Below are positions 15,643 through 23,359 of a DNA stretch of 64,000 nucleotides, one piece after another. The stretch's first letter is position 1. The number at the start of each line of letters is the position of its first letter. Where the stretch lies: NCBI RefSeq assembly GCF_020386615.1, contig NZ_CP077769.1, positions 3,658,001 through 3,722,000 of the forward strand, read 5' to 3'. Both the position numbers and the translations under genes were made by a program. The notes beneath the pieces were generated by a model. It did not search any database. It saw nothing but the letters and a program-made list of their open reading frames with translations, and was not told where the DNA came from. This DNA comes from Chitinophaga pendula. GTDB lineage: Bacteria; Bacteroidota; Bacteroidia; Chitinophagales; Chitinophagaceae.

Positions 15643-15819
15643 ATGAAGACGCAAGTTCAAATTGAAAAGCCATTCTTCGCCCAGTTCCTCGAAACACAAG
15701 AGCATAAAAACGAAGAACAACTGCAACAAGCCGCACAACTGTCTATCACCAACAAATTCCTCGACGAGCCACTGCATACACTCAAATATCCCTCCGATGG
15801 AGACGAAAGTAATGTGTAA
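15643..15819 (+). CDS. Graspetide (microviridin-type) precursor peptide 7
   Basis: A 58-residue peptide: leader KPFFAQFLETQEHKNEE, linker SITNKFLDEPLH, core TLKYPSDGDESNV. It keeps the full T-x-K-Y-P-S-D-x-D-E pattern and is the last precursor before the ligase genes. 43 bases after peptide 6 and 115 before the first ATP-grasp start. Confidence 0.88.
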   Translation: MKTQVQIEKPFFAQFLETQEHKNEEQLQQAAQLSITNKFLDEPLHTLKYPSDGDESNV

Positions 15820-15885
15820 GCAATAGCTCCATTCCTTTTTACAACTAACAGCTGTACCAGACCGATACACCTGTTCCCTTTTATA

Positions 15886-15920
15886 GCCGGCAACAGCACC
15901 CACGCCGTTGCCGGCCCCTT
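15886..15920 (+). terminator. Hairpin between precursors and ligase genes (probable attenuator)
   Basis: GCCGGCAAC (15886-15894) pairs perfectly with GTTGCCGGC (15907-15915), followed by CCCTTTAT. It sits 20 bases before the first ligase ATG. The U-run is weak, so partial read-through is likely, which would give more precursor than enzyme mRNA. Confidence 0.5.
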
Positions 15921-15934
15921 TATCACTCCCGGGC

Positions 15935-16948
15935 ATGATACTCTGCATCACTCACTCTCAAGACTATTACACAATAGACGGTGTGCAACAACACCTGCAC
16001 AAACTGGGCTATGCCACACACCGCCTCAATACCGACGAATTCCCACTCCGGTACCACTTCAGGTATACCGTTGGGATCAATGGCCAACGTCCAGGATGCG
16101 AACTGACCATCGACGATACCGTCATCGCCACCGCCGATATCGAAGCCGTATGGTATCGCAAACTATGGAGCTTCCAGGTACCTCCCGGACTGGATACCGA
16201 CTACAGCGGCATCTATCGCCAGGAATATCACACCTACCTGCATATCTTCTTCCGGGCACTCTCCCACGTACCCTGGATCAATAAAATGTATACCGATCAC
16301 GCCATCGCAGAAAATAAACTACAACAGCTACAGGTAGCACAAACCTGCGGGCTCAGTATCCCTGCTACTGTCATGACCAATGATGGAGAAAGCGTAAAAA
16401 AATTTTATTCCCAACAACAGGAACAAGTGGCCATGAAACTACATGGCGCCCTGTCCCGCAGCATGAGCGGTCAGGCACCATTCTTTCCCACCACCCGGCT
16501 GGAATCACATACCTTGCCACTCCTGCACAGCCTCTCCTACTGCCCGATGATATTCCAGGCCTATATCGAAAAAGCCTACGAACTACGCATCGCCTACATA
16601 GCAGGAGAATGTTTCGCCGGTAAAATAGATGCCAGCGGAAGCACCGGAGAACACGACTGGCGCATTTCCGGCGGTGGCGCCATCTGGCAGCATTACCAGC
16701 TGCCCCCGGATATTGCAGACAAACTGCATCAATGCATGCAAGCCCTCGACCTCTCCTTCGGCGCCATCGACATGATCCGCCAACCAGATGGACAATACGT
16801 CTTCCTCGAAGTCAATCCTCAAGGAGAATGGGGCATGCTGCAAAAATATTTGGATTACCCTATCAGCGAAACAATAGCAGAAAAACTGGTTAATAAGATA
16901 AAAAATGGCTACACAAAAAGTCCTGATCATCACCCACACGGGCGATAA
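15935..16948 (+). CDS. ATP-grasp graspetide ligase, MvdC/MvdD family (first)
   Basis: A 337-residue ATP-grasp enzyme. Family marks are the N-terminal MILCITHSQDYYTIDGV (the ITHSxD strand of MvdC/MvdD), RLNTDEFPL, AVWYRK near residue 70, the ATP-grasp core with VAMKLHGALSRS, and the Mg-binding FLEVNPQGEWG near the C terminus. Such enzymes phosphorylate an acidic side chain of the core peptide and close ester or amide rings. Which of the two here makes lactones and which the lactam cannot be told by eye. ATG at 15935 is chosen because the longer TTG-started frame runs through the hairpin. It overlaps the next gene by 44 bases. Confidence 0.9.
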   Translation: MILCITHSQDYYTIDGVQQHLHKLGYATHRLNTDEFPLRYHFRYTVGINGQRPGCELTIDDTVIATADIEAVWYRKLWSFQVPPGLDTDYSGIYRQEYHTYLHIFFRALSHVPWINKMYTDHAIAENKLQQLQVAQTCGLSIPATVMTNDGESVKKFYSQQQEQVAMKLHGALSRSMSGQAPFFPTTRLESHTLPLLHSLSYCPMIFQAYIEKAYELRIAYIAGECFAGKIDASGSTGEHDWRISGGGAIWQHYQLPPDIADKLHQCMQALDLSFGAIDMIRQPDGQYVFLEVNPQGEWGMLQKYLDYPISETIAEKLVNKIKNGYTKSPDHHPHGR

Positions 16949-17897
16949 TATTTCCATCAACACCGTCAGCGATCAAATCGCAGCACTGGGTGGCGAAGCC
17001 ATCCGCTTCAACGTAGACACCTACCCGCTGTCCGTACGCCTGAGCACCACCTTCGTCAATAATCAACACCTGGTACACCTACACACCGCCGATGGCCAAT
17101 ACCGCCTCGACGATGTCTCCGCCGTATGGTTCCGCAGAGGCTACAACATCGGCAAAGGCCTCGATACCGTATTGGACAAAGAGTTCCTCAGCGCCGCCAA
17201 AGGCGAAGTACAACGCACCCTCTTCGGCATGCTGGAAGGCCTCGATGCCTTCCACCTCGAACGTAGCAGCGTTTACCGCCGCCTCGATAGCAAAGAAGAA
17301 CAACTACGCCTAGCCGTCAAAGCCGGCCTGCAAATACCTCCCACCTGCATCAGCAACGATGCACAGGTAGTCGCCGACTTCATCAACACCCTCCAGACAC
17401 CCGTGATCGCCAAAATGCAAAGCTCCTTCGCCATCTACCGCGAAGGCGTAGAACATGTCGTGTTCACCAACGAAATCACCTCGCAAAACCTACAACAACT
17501 CGATAGCATACAGTACTGCCCCATGGTCTTCCAGCAGAAAATAGCCAAACAGCTCGAACTGCGTATCACCATCGTCGGCAATAAAATATTTGCTTTCAGC
17601 ATCGACTCCTCAAAACTGGAAAATTCTAAAGTAGACTGGCGCAAAGAAGGCGTAGCACTGATCAACGACTGGCAACCGTACACCCTGCCGGATACCCTCC
17701 AGCAACAGCTGCTCACCTTCATGCAATATACAGGATTGAACTATGGGGCTATCGACGTCATCCTCTCCCCCGAAGGTGAATACTTCTTCCTCGAAGTAAA
17801 CGCAGCAGGAGAATATTTCTGGCTCGATATGTTATGTGACAATGCGATATCCGCACAAATTGCTGCCGTACTGCTCGGGAAGACAGCACGACGCTAA
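16905..17897 (+). CDS. ATP-grasp graspetide ligase, MvdC/MvdD family (second)
   Basis: A 330-residue paralogue of the preceding ligase: MATQKVLIITHTGDNISINTV, RFNVDTYPL, AVWFRRGYNIGK, the nucleotide lid region with VIAKMQSSFAIY, and FLEVNAAGEYFWLD at the end. The 44-base overlap with the first ligase implies translational coupling and equal dosage, as expected for the lactone/lactam pair of microviridin pathways. No transporter, acetyltransferase or peptidase follows; a terminator ends the cluster. Confidence 0.9.
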   Translation: MATQKVLIITHTGDNISINTVSDQIAALGGEAIRFNVDTYPLSVRLSTTFVNNQHLVHLHTADGQYRLDDVSAVWFRRGYNIGKGLDTVLDKEFLSAAKGEVQRTLFGMLEGLDAFHLERSSVYRRLDSKEEQLRLAVKAGLQIPPTCISNDAQVVADFINTLQTPVIAKMQSSFAIYREGVEHVVFTNEITSQNLQQLDSIQYCPMVFQQKIAKQLELRITIVGNKIFAFSIDSSKLENSKVDWRKEGVALINDWQPYTLPDTLQQQLLTFMQYTGLNYGAIDVILSPEGEYFFLEVNAAGEYFWLDMLCDNAISAQIAAVLLGKTARR

Positions 17898-17909
17898 ACA
17901 ATATCATAA

Positions 17910-17950
17910 CAGCAGCGGGATAACCTTCCACTATCCCGCTGCTGTAGTTT
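17910..17950 (+). terminator. Terminator of the graspetide cluster
   Basis: A 13-bp perfect stem (CAGCAGCGGGATA / TATCCCGCTGCTG, 17910-17944) followed by TAGTTTTT. It lies between convergent genes and may work in both directions. Confidence 0.85.
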
Positions 17951-19321
17951 TTATAAGATACTCCTCCTGAAAGGCTGCACCTTCCAGTAAGTCAAACTGC
18001 GCCACGCCCACTCAAAAGGACCGAACAGGAAATAACGCAGCCATAGCCTGCTGAGAATGATCTCGAACAGCCAGATCGCACCGGCTACATAATACACCTG
18101 GTAACGTTCCAGCTGTCCATACCACCCGAAGCCATATCCGTTGAAGATAATGCCCCCGATAATACCCTGTAACAGGTAGTTCGTAAAGGCCATCTGCCCT
18201 ACACTGGCCATCAGCGACAGGAATCGCTTCGCCAGCTTGTACTTGTACAACAACATGATCGCGCCGAGATGCCCGAAAGTCATAAACACCCGCTTCAACT
18301 GGTACAGGTCTACCGGCATCCGCTCCGCAACAGCCACTCCGTCAAACTTAGCCGCCAGCATACTGCTCAGCAGGTAGTAGTTGACACTCAGCCCGATCAC
18401 ATATCCCACAATAGTAATACCCCAGTAAAAGGATAGCGAACGTTCACCCGTCAGTACCCCCCACTTGAATAAAGCCATACCCAGGAAAAAGAAAGCCAGC
18501 ACATCCCATATCAGCACCAGGTAGAAGGTCAGCGTCTGCTGATGTACATTCTCCTCCGCCGTAATGGCGATCAGTTTGAAATAGTTCGCTTTCAATACCT
18601 TTGCCACCTGCTTATCCGCCGCTTTCCGCAACGTGTCAGGATGATGATTACGCTGGTATTTCTCCCACTTCTCCTTCTGCTCCTTCTGTTCGTCGGTCAG
18701 CTTGATATGTTTACTTTCCAGCTGCTGCGCATACATCCCTTCCTTTTTCATATCGATACTCTGGTAGCGGGTGTACGACTGTCTGATAGTAGACAACAGA
18801 CACATGAACAACGCCAGCCACAACAGGTGTTTAGGCTTCATATTACGGCAGGGATAAAGGAACAATCCGCAGAGTGCATAGGAATAAAGGATGTCACCCA
18901 CCCAGATGAACAGAAAAGCATCTATCAGGCCGAATAGGAGCAGCCAGATCATACGGCGGTAATAGATATCCGCCGGCGTCAGCAAGTCCGGCATCTGCTT
19001 CTTTTCCAGTCGCCGTAGCAACAGGATAGTACCAGCGCCAAACAACAGGGAGAACAGGCCCCGCATGGTGCCTTCAAATAATCCGTTGACGACCCACCAG
19101 GTATAATAATTAGGCCCCGATAATTCATTACGTAAGCTGATATTGAAATCCAGCTGATACGGCAAGGCCATAAAAGGAATGTTCATCAGCAGGATACCCA
19201 ACAGGGCAATACCACGGATGGCATCGATAATACTGACTCTTTCAGATTGGGCTAAGGGGTTCGCTTGCGCGTGGCCGTTACCGCCATCGGCGGATGGAGA
19301 GAAGAAACGTGGCTGTAGCAT
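17951..19321 (-). CDS. DUF418-family integral membrane protein
   Basis: A 456-residue protein with about ten membrane segments. The N-terminal RVSIIDAIRGIALLGILLMNI is the signature of the DUF418/YeiB family, which is related to acyltransferase 3 and heparan-glucosaminide acetyltransferases. Residues about 205-270 form a long charged loop with helical repeats (DEQKEQKEKWEKYQRN). The C terminus, with FGPFEWAWRSLTYWK, is the conserved DUF418 domain end. The biochemical role of the family is not settled; transacylation across the membrane is a guess. Single gene, convergent with the graspetide cluster. Confidence 0.85.
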   Translation of the reverse strand: MLQPRFFSPSADGGNGHAQANPLAQSERVSIIDAIRGIALLGILLMNIPFMALPYQLDFNISLRNELSGPNYYTWWVVNGLFEGTMRGLFSLLFGAGTILLLRRLEKKQMPDLLTPADIYYRRMIWLLLFGLIDAFLFIWVGDILYSYALCGLFLYPCRNMKPKHLLWLALFMCLLSTIRQSYTRYQSIDMKKEGMYAQQLESKHIKLTDEQKEQKEKWEKYQRNHHPDTLRKAADKQVAKVLKANYFKLIAITAEENVHQQTLTFYLVLIWDVLAFFFLGMALFKWGVLTGERSLSFYWGITIVGYVIGLSVNYYLLSSMLAAKFDGVAVAERMPVDLYQLKRVFMTFGHLGAIMLLYKYKLAKRFLSLMASVGQMAFTNYLLQGIIGGIIFNGYGFGWYGQLERYQVYYVAGAIWLFEIILSRLWLRYFLFGPFEWAWRSLTYWKVQPFRRSIL

Positions 19322-19429
19322 GGTATGTTATCTTTGGTTGACTATTCACGAATAACAAACGGGCAAGGTGAGCTGTTCTCACAGGTAAGGGGCACAACAA
19401 TCGCCATATATCAGCTACAGGAAGATGGC

Positions 19430-19660
19430 TTATTTTTGCCGGAGTGGTGTCAGCAACCCGGTCAATCCATTGACCTTGATCACATAGATCGTCTCTAGCA
19501 ACATGCCCAGCTTCCCCTTAGGAAAGCCTTCCCGCTGAAACCATTCCAGGTAAGATACCGGCAGATCACAAAGCACTGTATCCTTATATTTGCCGAACGG
19601 CATTTTCATCACTACCAATTGTCGAAGTATTTCCGGGTCGGGTTGTGCAGCTTCCATCAT
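19430..19660 (-). CDS. DUF3820 family protein
   Basis: A 76-residue soluble protein with the family signature MPFGKYKDTVLCDLPVSYL followed by WFQREGFPKGKLGMLL. The family (also called QSregVF) is common in bacteria, some members being quorum-linked; its function is unknown. Two adjacent ATGs (MMEAA) are possible starts. A TAnnTTTG box lies only five bases upstream of the first, so either the mRNA is leaderless or the promoter match is fortuitous. Confidence 0.8.
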   Translation of the reverse strand: MMEAAQPDPEILRQLVVMKMPFGKYKDTVLCDLPVSYLEWFQREGFPKGKLGMLLETIYVIKVNGLTGLLTPLRQK

Positions 19661-19664
19661 CTGG

Positions 19665-19672
19665 CAAATATA
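19665..19672 (-). promoter_or_regulatory. -7 box of the DUF3820 gene
   Basis: TATATTTG on the minus strand, perfect to TAnnTTTG, ending 4 bases before the start codon. No -33 box is evident. Confidence 0.35.
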
Positions 19673-19736
19673 TCCATTTTATTTACATGTACACCTCCCG
19701 GCACAGGTGCTAACACAGGATAGATCGTAATACAGG

Positions 19737-19773
19737 AAGGCCCCCCTTTCCGCCTGCAGAAAGGAAGGGCCTT
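19737..19773 (-). terminator. Hairpin downstream of the PL6 gene
   Basis: AAGGCCC/GGGCCTT with an inner CCTTTC/GAAAGG stem. The T-run is poor on both strands, so termination is likely but not certain. Confidence 0.45.
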
Positions 19774-19795
19774 TGGATAGGAAGGGATCACGCTT

Positions 19796-19865
19796 TAGTC
19801 TCTGTAGTTTCTTTGTCAGCGTAATAATCTTCCTATAGTCTCTGTAACTTCTTCGTCAGTATAGT
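19796..19865. repeat. Imperfect 30-bp direct duplication at the 3' end of the PL6 gene
   Basis: 19796-19825 and 19836-19865 match at about 24 of 30 positions. The copy inside the gene encodes the C-terminal LTKKLQRL; the downstream copy, in another frame after the stop, would also read LTKKLQRL. It looks like a local duplication or the remnant of a second sorting-domain end. Confidence 0.6.
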
Positions 19866-21935
19866 AGTCCCCGATTGCAGCCGCAGGATATACATACCCG
19901 AAGGAATACCGGTACCGATGGTCTTTACATGATGTGTGCCCTTGTTCAACATCCCGTTGACAAGCACCTTCACCACTTTACCATTCATATCATGTACGGA
20001 CAAGATCGTCTGTGCAGCATTATCCAGCTGGAAAGTGACCGTGGCCTGCTCGTTGAACGGATTAGGATACACATTGAGTGCGGCTTCCCTTTGTACAGGT
20101 GCAACACGGGCCGCAGCCGTACCGGTGGTAAGCTTCACCTCGGTATAGCTGTTCCAGGCGTTCACACTGTTACCATGCCCTACAATGCGTACATACTTGG
20201 CCGTACGGGCAGAGAAAGTAAATGACTCCAGGCTGTTGGAGCTACCGCTGCTCACCAGGTTGGAAGCGGCAGTATTCCAATTCTGTCCGTCATCGCCGGT
20301 GAGGATGTCGAAACGGGAAGTACGGGAGTTGCCGTTGTAAAAGGCGATCTGTACACCAGATACGGAAGCAGGATCACCTAGGCAGAACTGTATCCACTGG
20401 CCGTCGCCACTGGCAGACCAACGGGTGTTGAGGTCATTGTCCAGTACATTGGCAGCCACATTGCCGTCATCACCACTGGCAGATACCGGCTGGCAGCCCG
20501 GAGGATTTGGGTCGTCTCCGGCAGTAGGTCCTACCATATCCGGCGTCAGGATACGGGCCGTTACAGCCGCTCCGGATACTTCGTCCGCACCTTTGTCCAA
20601 CGGCGCCGTACGGGCTTGTCCATCCATATCGGTAGTCACCGATGGATAAGAACCGGTAGCATTGTCAATAGCCGGGCTTCCTGCCTGCAGATGGAAAGTA
20701 CCGGTAGCATCCCTAGCCAGCAAAGGATTCGCTGTCGTATAACCCGATGATGGCATAGAACCGGCCCCGTTAGTATTGTAAAGGAGATTGCCGGACCATA
20801 CCGGGCTACTGATAGATCCCGACAGGCTGGCGGCAGCACCTCCGCCTTGTATGATATTGTTGGCAATAGTAATAGCAGTAGCTCCCAGCCCATTGGTACG
20901 TCCCTGCATAATGATGTTCTGTGGATTATTTACCAGCGTGTTGAAAGCAATCAGTACCCTGTCAGGACGATCATGCGAGGTGAGCGGCGCGCCGTTCGCT
21001 ACTTCTCCATCGCCGTTCCCGATGTTGATAGCTGGCGTACAGTTTTCGAAATGATTGCTGTAGATCTTGTGATCATCGCCGAAAATACGGACCCCCGGCG
21101 TGTTCAGGAAGTAGTTACCGTATACATCGTTCTTGTTACCATGCCGTAAAGTAACGTGAGCCGGACAGTTACGTACGGTATTATACCGGAAGGTCACCGC
21201 AGATGTCTTGATAGATACCATCTCGTTCTCGCCTTCACACTCTTCAAAGAGGTTATACTCCATGATGCTGTTGCTCGAAGAAAGGCTTAAACCGCTTAGT
21301 CCGAACTGTACGGATTCTGCACCGTTTTCGGTTTGCTTATTATGATCGTAGAAATAGTTGTGATGTATATACAACCGTTGCGCGATCTGGCTACCGGAAC
21401 CCCTGATGGCAATGAAACGACCCATCGCATTTTTGTGCTGGAAAGTATTGTAGTCCACCTCATGATCATTACCATTGAGAAGCAGGTTCTCGCCTGCACC
21501 AGGTGTCTGGAAAAGGTTGCGGGTCCAGCGGCAGAAACTGGTACCACTGGCCATCGTAGCCTGGGATGCATTGTGGGTGAATTTGAACCCTTTGATGATA
21601 ATGTACTTCGCCGGGCTGACGATGCTAAACCCTGCAGTCCCTTTGATCTCCGCACCCAGTATGCTCTGCGCCGTTATAGTAATCGGCTGCGAAGCAGTAC
21701 CCTGCTTGTTGATCGTAATATCCGTACTGGCAGTATAGACGCCGTTGGCCAGCACGATGACGTCGCCGGGATTCGCATTGTTAATGGCAGATTGTAAAGC
21801 CGATAAAGAGCTGACATTGATAGTAGCAGCCATCAGGTGGCCATGAATGGTAAAACACAGACATAGCAAGACCAGGCAGGTACGGAGATGACCTGTCAGC
21901 CTGCTTGCGCGAAGCAGGTATTGATTCTGATTCAT
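19833..21935 (-). CDS. Polysaccharide lyase family 6 (chondroitinase B/alginate lyase-like), T9SS-exported
   Basis: A 700-residue secreted enzyme. A signal peptide (about 1-36) is followed by a right-handed beta-helix of about 420 residues typical of PL6, which cleaves uronic-acid glycans such as alginate or dermatan sulfate by beta-elimination. The expected catalytic pair is visible: K243 (SIKTS) and R264 (LRHGNKND). Next comes an F5/8 type C (discoidin) carbohydrate-binding domain at about 485-615 (LDNDLNTRWSASGDGQWIQ). A T9SS type A sorting domain from about 625 (LNVYPNPF... KKLQRL) suggests surface attachment. A LacI-type palindrome upstream suggests sugar-responsive control. Confidence 0.87.
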   Translation of the reverse strand: MNQNQYLLRASRLTGHLRTCLVLLCLCFTIHGHLMAATINVSSLSALQSAINNANPGDVIVLANGVYTASTDITINKQGTASQPITITAQSILGAEIKGTAGFSIVSPAKYIIIKGFKFTHNASQATMASGTSFCRWTRNLFQTPGAGENLLLNGNDHEVDYNTFQHKNAMGRFIAIRGSGSQIAQRLYIHHNYFYDHNKQTENGAESVQFGLSGLSLSSSNSIMEYNLFEECEGENEMVSIKTSAVTFRYNTVRNCPAHVTLRHGNKNDVYGNYFLNTPGVRIFGDDHKIYSNHFENCTPAINIGNGDGEVANGAPLTSHDRPDRVLIAFNTLVNNPQNIIMQGRTNGLGATAITIANNIIQGGGAAASLSGSISSPVWSGNLLYNTNGAGSMPSSGYTTANPLLARDATGTFHLQAGSPAIDNATGSYPSVTTDMDGQARTAPLDKGADEVSGAAVTARILTPDMVGPTAGDDPNPPGCQPVSASGDDGNVAANVLDNDLNTRWSASGDGQWIQFCLGDPASVSGVQIAFYNGNSRTSRFDILTGDDGQNWNTAASNLVSSGSSNSLESFTFSARTAKYVRIVGHGNSVNAWNSYTEVKLTTGTAAARVAPVQREAALNVYPNPFNEQATVTFQLDNAAQTILSVHDMNGKVVKVLVNGMLNKGTHHVKTIGTGIPSGMYILRLQSGTTILTKKLQRL

Positions 21936-22175
21936 GAAAATTGGTTTAGATAGTGGTAGAAATGGATTTACAGATAAAAAATTTAGTGGTAAGAAAAAAC
22001 TTGCAAGACATAATGCTCCTGGCGGGTGGTCAAGGGTTCATCCGGGCTGTTATATATTAGTGTGGTTGTTAGCAGGTAATACGACAGGAATAGCTTCCAT
22101 CGCATATTACACGGTGTTATTCATAACGGGATCGCTTTAAGCTTGTATACTAAAAATAACAAACCTTCCGCACAA
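21936..22175. other. Leader region of the PL6 gene
   Basis: About 240 bases between the PL6 start and the operator. I see no gene; a 68-residue frame on the plus strand overlaps the region without family features. The promoter probably lies near 22120-22180, with TTTG on the minus strand at about 22159-22162, but no convincing -7 box follows. Confidence 0.3.
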
Positions 22176-22191
22176 TTGCAAACGTTTGCAA
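22176..22191. promoter_or_regulatory. LacI/GalR-type operator palindrome
   Basis: TTGCAAACGTTTGCAA is a perfect 16-bp palindrome containing the LacI-family consensus TGnAAnCGnTTnCA with the central CG. It lies about 240 bases upstream of the PL6 gene, the only gene that it can plausibly serve. No LacI-type regulator gene is in the window. Confidence 0.6.
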
Positions 22192-22239
22192 ATTTGTACA
22201 CAGATTAGCGAAAATAGCGTAAGAACAGAGAGACTGTCT

Positions 22240-22791
22240 TTATTGCTCTGGCGACGGATAAGTCAGCAGTTTATTCATAGTAGCCCAGTTACGTACGGTA
22301 GCAGGTAGCTTTAGCTTCTTTTCTATCAGCATAGTGGAGAACAGGTTTTTGCCGATGTTCTTACGGCAGAAGACATATACCTCCCTGTCACGGACATGGT
22401 AGGTATCCAATGGCGTACTTAATGCAACCAGGGTATTGACCAGGGTCGTATCCGGAATAACAGGTAATATAGCGACATAGAGCATGGTATGCTCCTCTCC
22501 CATCTGAGCAGCAAATGGGTTATTAGCTACAATCTCCTGTATTTGTGAAAGCGTTCTGACAATGGTGGTCACTTCGAAACCATAGGTTTGCAGCAGTTGC
22601 TTTTCTATCTTTTGCTGCAGCGCTTCCGGTGTCGTGGCAGTAGTAGCATCGAAGATGACGTTGCCGCTTTGTATATAGGTCTGTACATGCCGGAATTTCA
22701 TGTCTGTGAAGACAGTCCGGAGATGCTCCATGCGGATCAGCTTTTGTCCGCTCACGTTAATACCTCTGAGAAATGCAATATACCTGGTCAT
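22240..22791 (-). CDS. DUF1697 domain protein
   Basis: A 183-residue soluble protein that starts MTRYIAFLRGINVSGQKLIRM, the strongly conserved opening of DUF1697, with the further family stretches YIQSGNVIF and NNPF. Length is as usual (about 180). The two-subdomain fold is known from structures but the function is not. Encoded alone, between the operator and the terminator of a decayed serine hydrolase gene. Confidence 0.88.
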   Translation of the reverse strand: MTRYIAFLRGINVSGQKLIRMEHLRTVFTDMKFRHVQTYIQSGNVIFDATTATTPEALQQKIEKQLLQTYGFEVTTIVRTLSQIQEIVANNPFAAQMGEEHTMLYVAILPVIPDTTLVNTLVALSTPLDTYHVRDREVYVFCRKNIGKNLFSTMLIEKKLKLPATVRNWATMNKLLTYPSPEQ

Positions 22792-22802
22792 ATCACAAAA
22801 CT

Positions 22803-22832
22803 ACAAAAGCACAGGGATGCCTGTGCTTTTGT
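22803..22832 (-). terminator. Intrinsic terminator downstream of the serine hydrolase remnant
   Basis: A 13-bp perfect stem (ACAAAAGCACAGG / CCTGTGCTTTTGT) with a 4-base loop; the T-run is part of the stem. Confidence 0.7.
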
Positions 22833-22854
22833 AACCAGTTATTCCGTAAAAAGT

Positions 22855-23254
22855 TTATTGCTTATAGAAATCGTACGAGGTGAACTCTACGAAGCCGGAA
22901 ATCCGGCAGCCATTGCTGTACATGATCATCCAGCTGTAGCTTCTTTTCCTCCTGCAGCGTAGCCAGGGCTGTACTCGTAAATGCCTTCGTATTCGATCCT
23001 ATCATAAACAGGGTGTTTTCATCTACCCGTTCCGGTTTGTTCATCTCCCGTACACCATAGGTTTTCATCACCACGATCTTTCCCTGCTGTATAACACAAA
23101 TGGCAGCGCCCGGGACCTGCCATTTCTTAAGAGCTTCATTCACATAATTGTCGAAGCTATCTTTCAGAAAGGAAGTACGCAGCTGTGAGAAAGAGGTACA
23201 ATAAACCAGGTGTAGCAGCAGTACGAGAACAATTTTTTTCATGCGTGTTTGCAT
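22855..23254 (-). pseudogene. Truncated serine hydrolase (beta-lactamase family) with internal deletion
   Basis: The frame encodes a signal peptide (MKKIVLVLLLHLVYCTSFSQ) and the first part of a class C beta-lactamase/penicillin-binding-like serine hydrolase with the SxxK motif SNTK (87-90 when counted from MQTRM). It stops after about 130 residues, where the family needs 350-500 and the YxN and HxG motifs. At WLPDFRL the reading changes: the frame shifted by one base reads FVEFTSYDFYKQ and stop at 22855, which resembles the end of such hydrolases. I infer a large internal deletion joining the N- and C-terminal ends out of frame. Confidence 0.7.
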
Positions 23255-23348
23255 TTAGGTAAGGTAGCTAAAAATGTATTGGCTATACAGGCAATATAAT
23301 GTAAATCTCTTTATGGATAAGTCGGTTATTTGCAAATCTCCATTTCGT

Positions 23349-23356
23349 TATATTTG
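23349..23356 (+). promoter_or_regulatory. -7 box of the alpha/beta hydrolase gene
   Basis: TATATTTG, a perfect TAnnTTTG, 3 bases before ATG 23360. TTTG occurs at 23329-23332, 16 bases further upstream. The position implies a leaderless transcript if functional. Confidence 0.35.
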
Positions 23357-23359
23357 GTG

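Noticed and set aside
14198..15819. Array of repeated small genes as CRISPR or tandem repeat
   Set aside because: Units differ in length and each has a start, stop and PFFAxxLE leader; they are paralogous precursor genes.
15908..15934. TTG start for the first ATP-grasp ligase
   Set aside because: It would place the start codon inside the right arm of the hairpin and add nine residues before the conserved first beta strand.
22101..22131. dif-like sequence (CGCATATTAC...GTTATTCATAAC) near the skew change
   Set aside because: The two arms are not sufficiently symmetric or close to the XerCD consensus; only a loose resemblance.
21934..22140. 68-codon frame on the plus strand upstream of the PL6 gene
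   Set aside because: It occupies the PL6 leader in antisense and shows no recognisable features; more likely chance.
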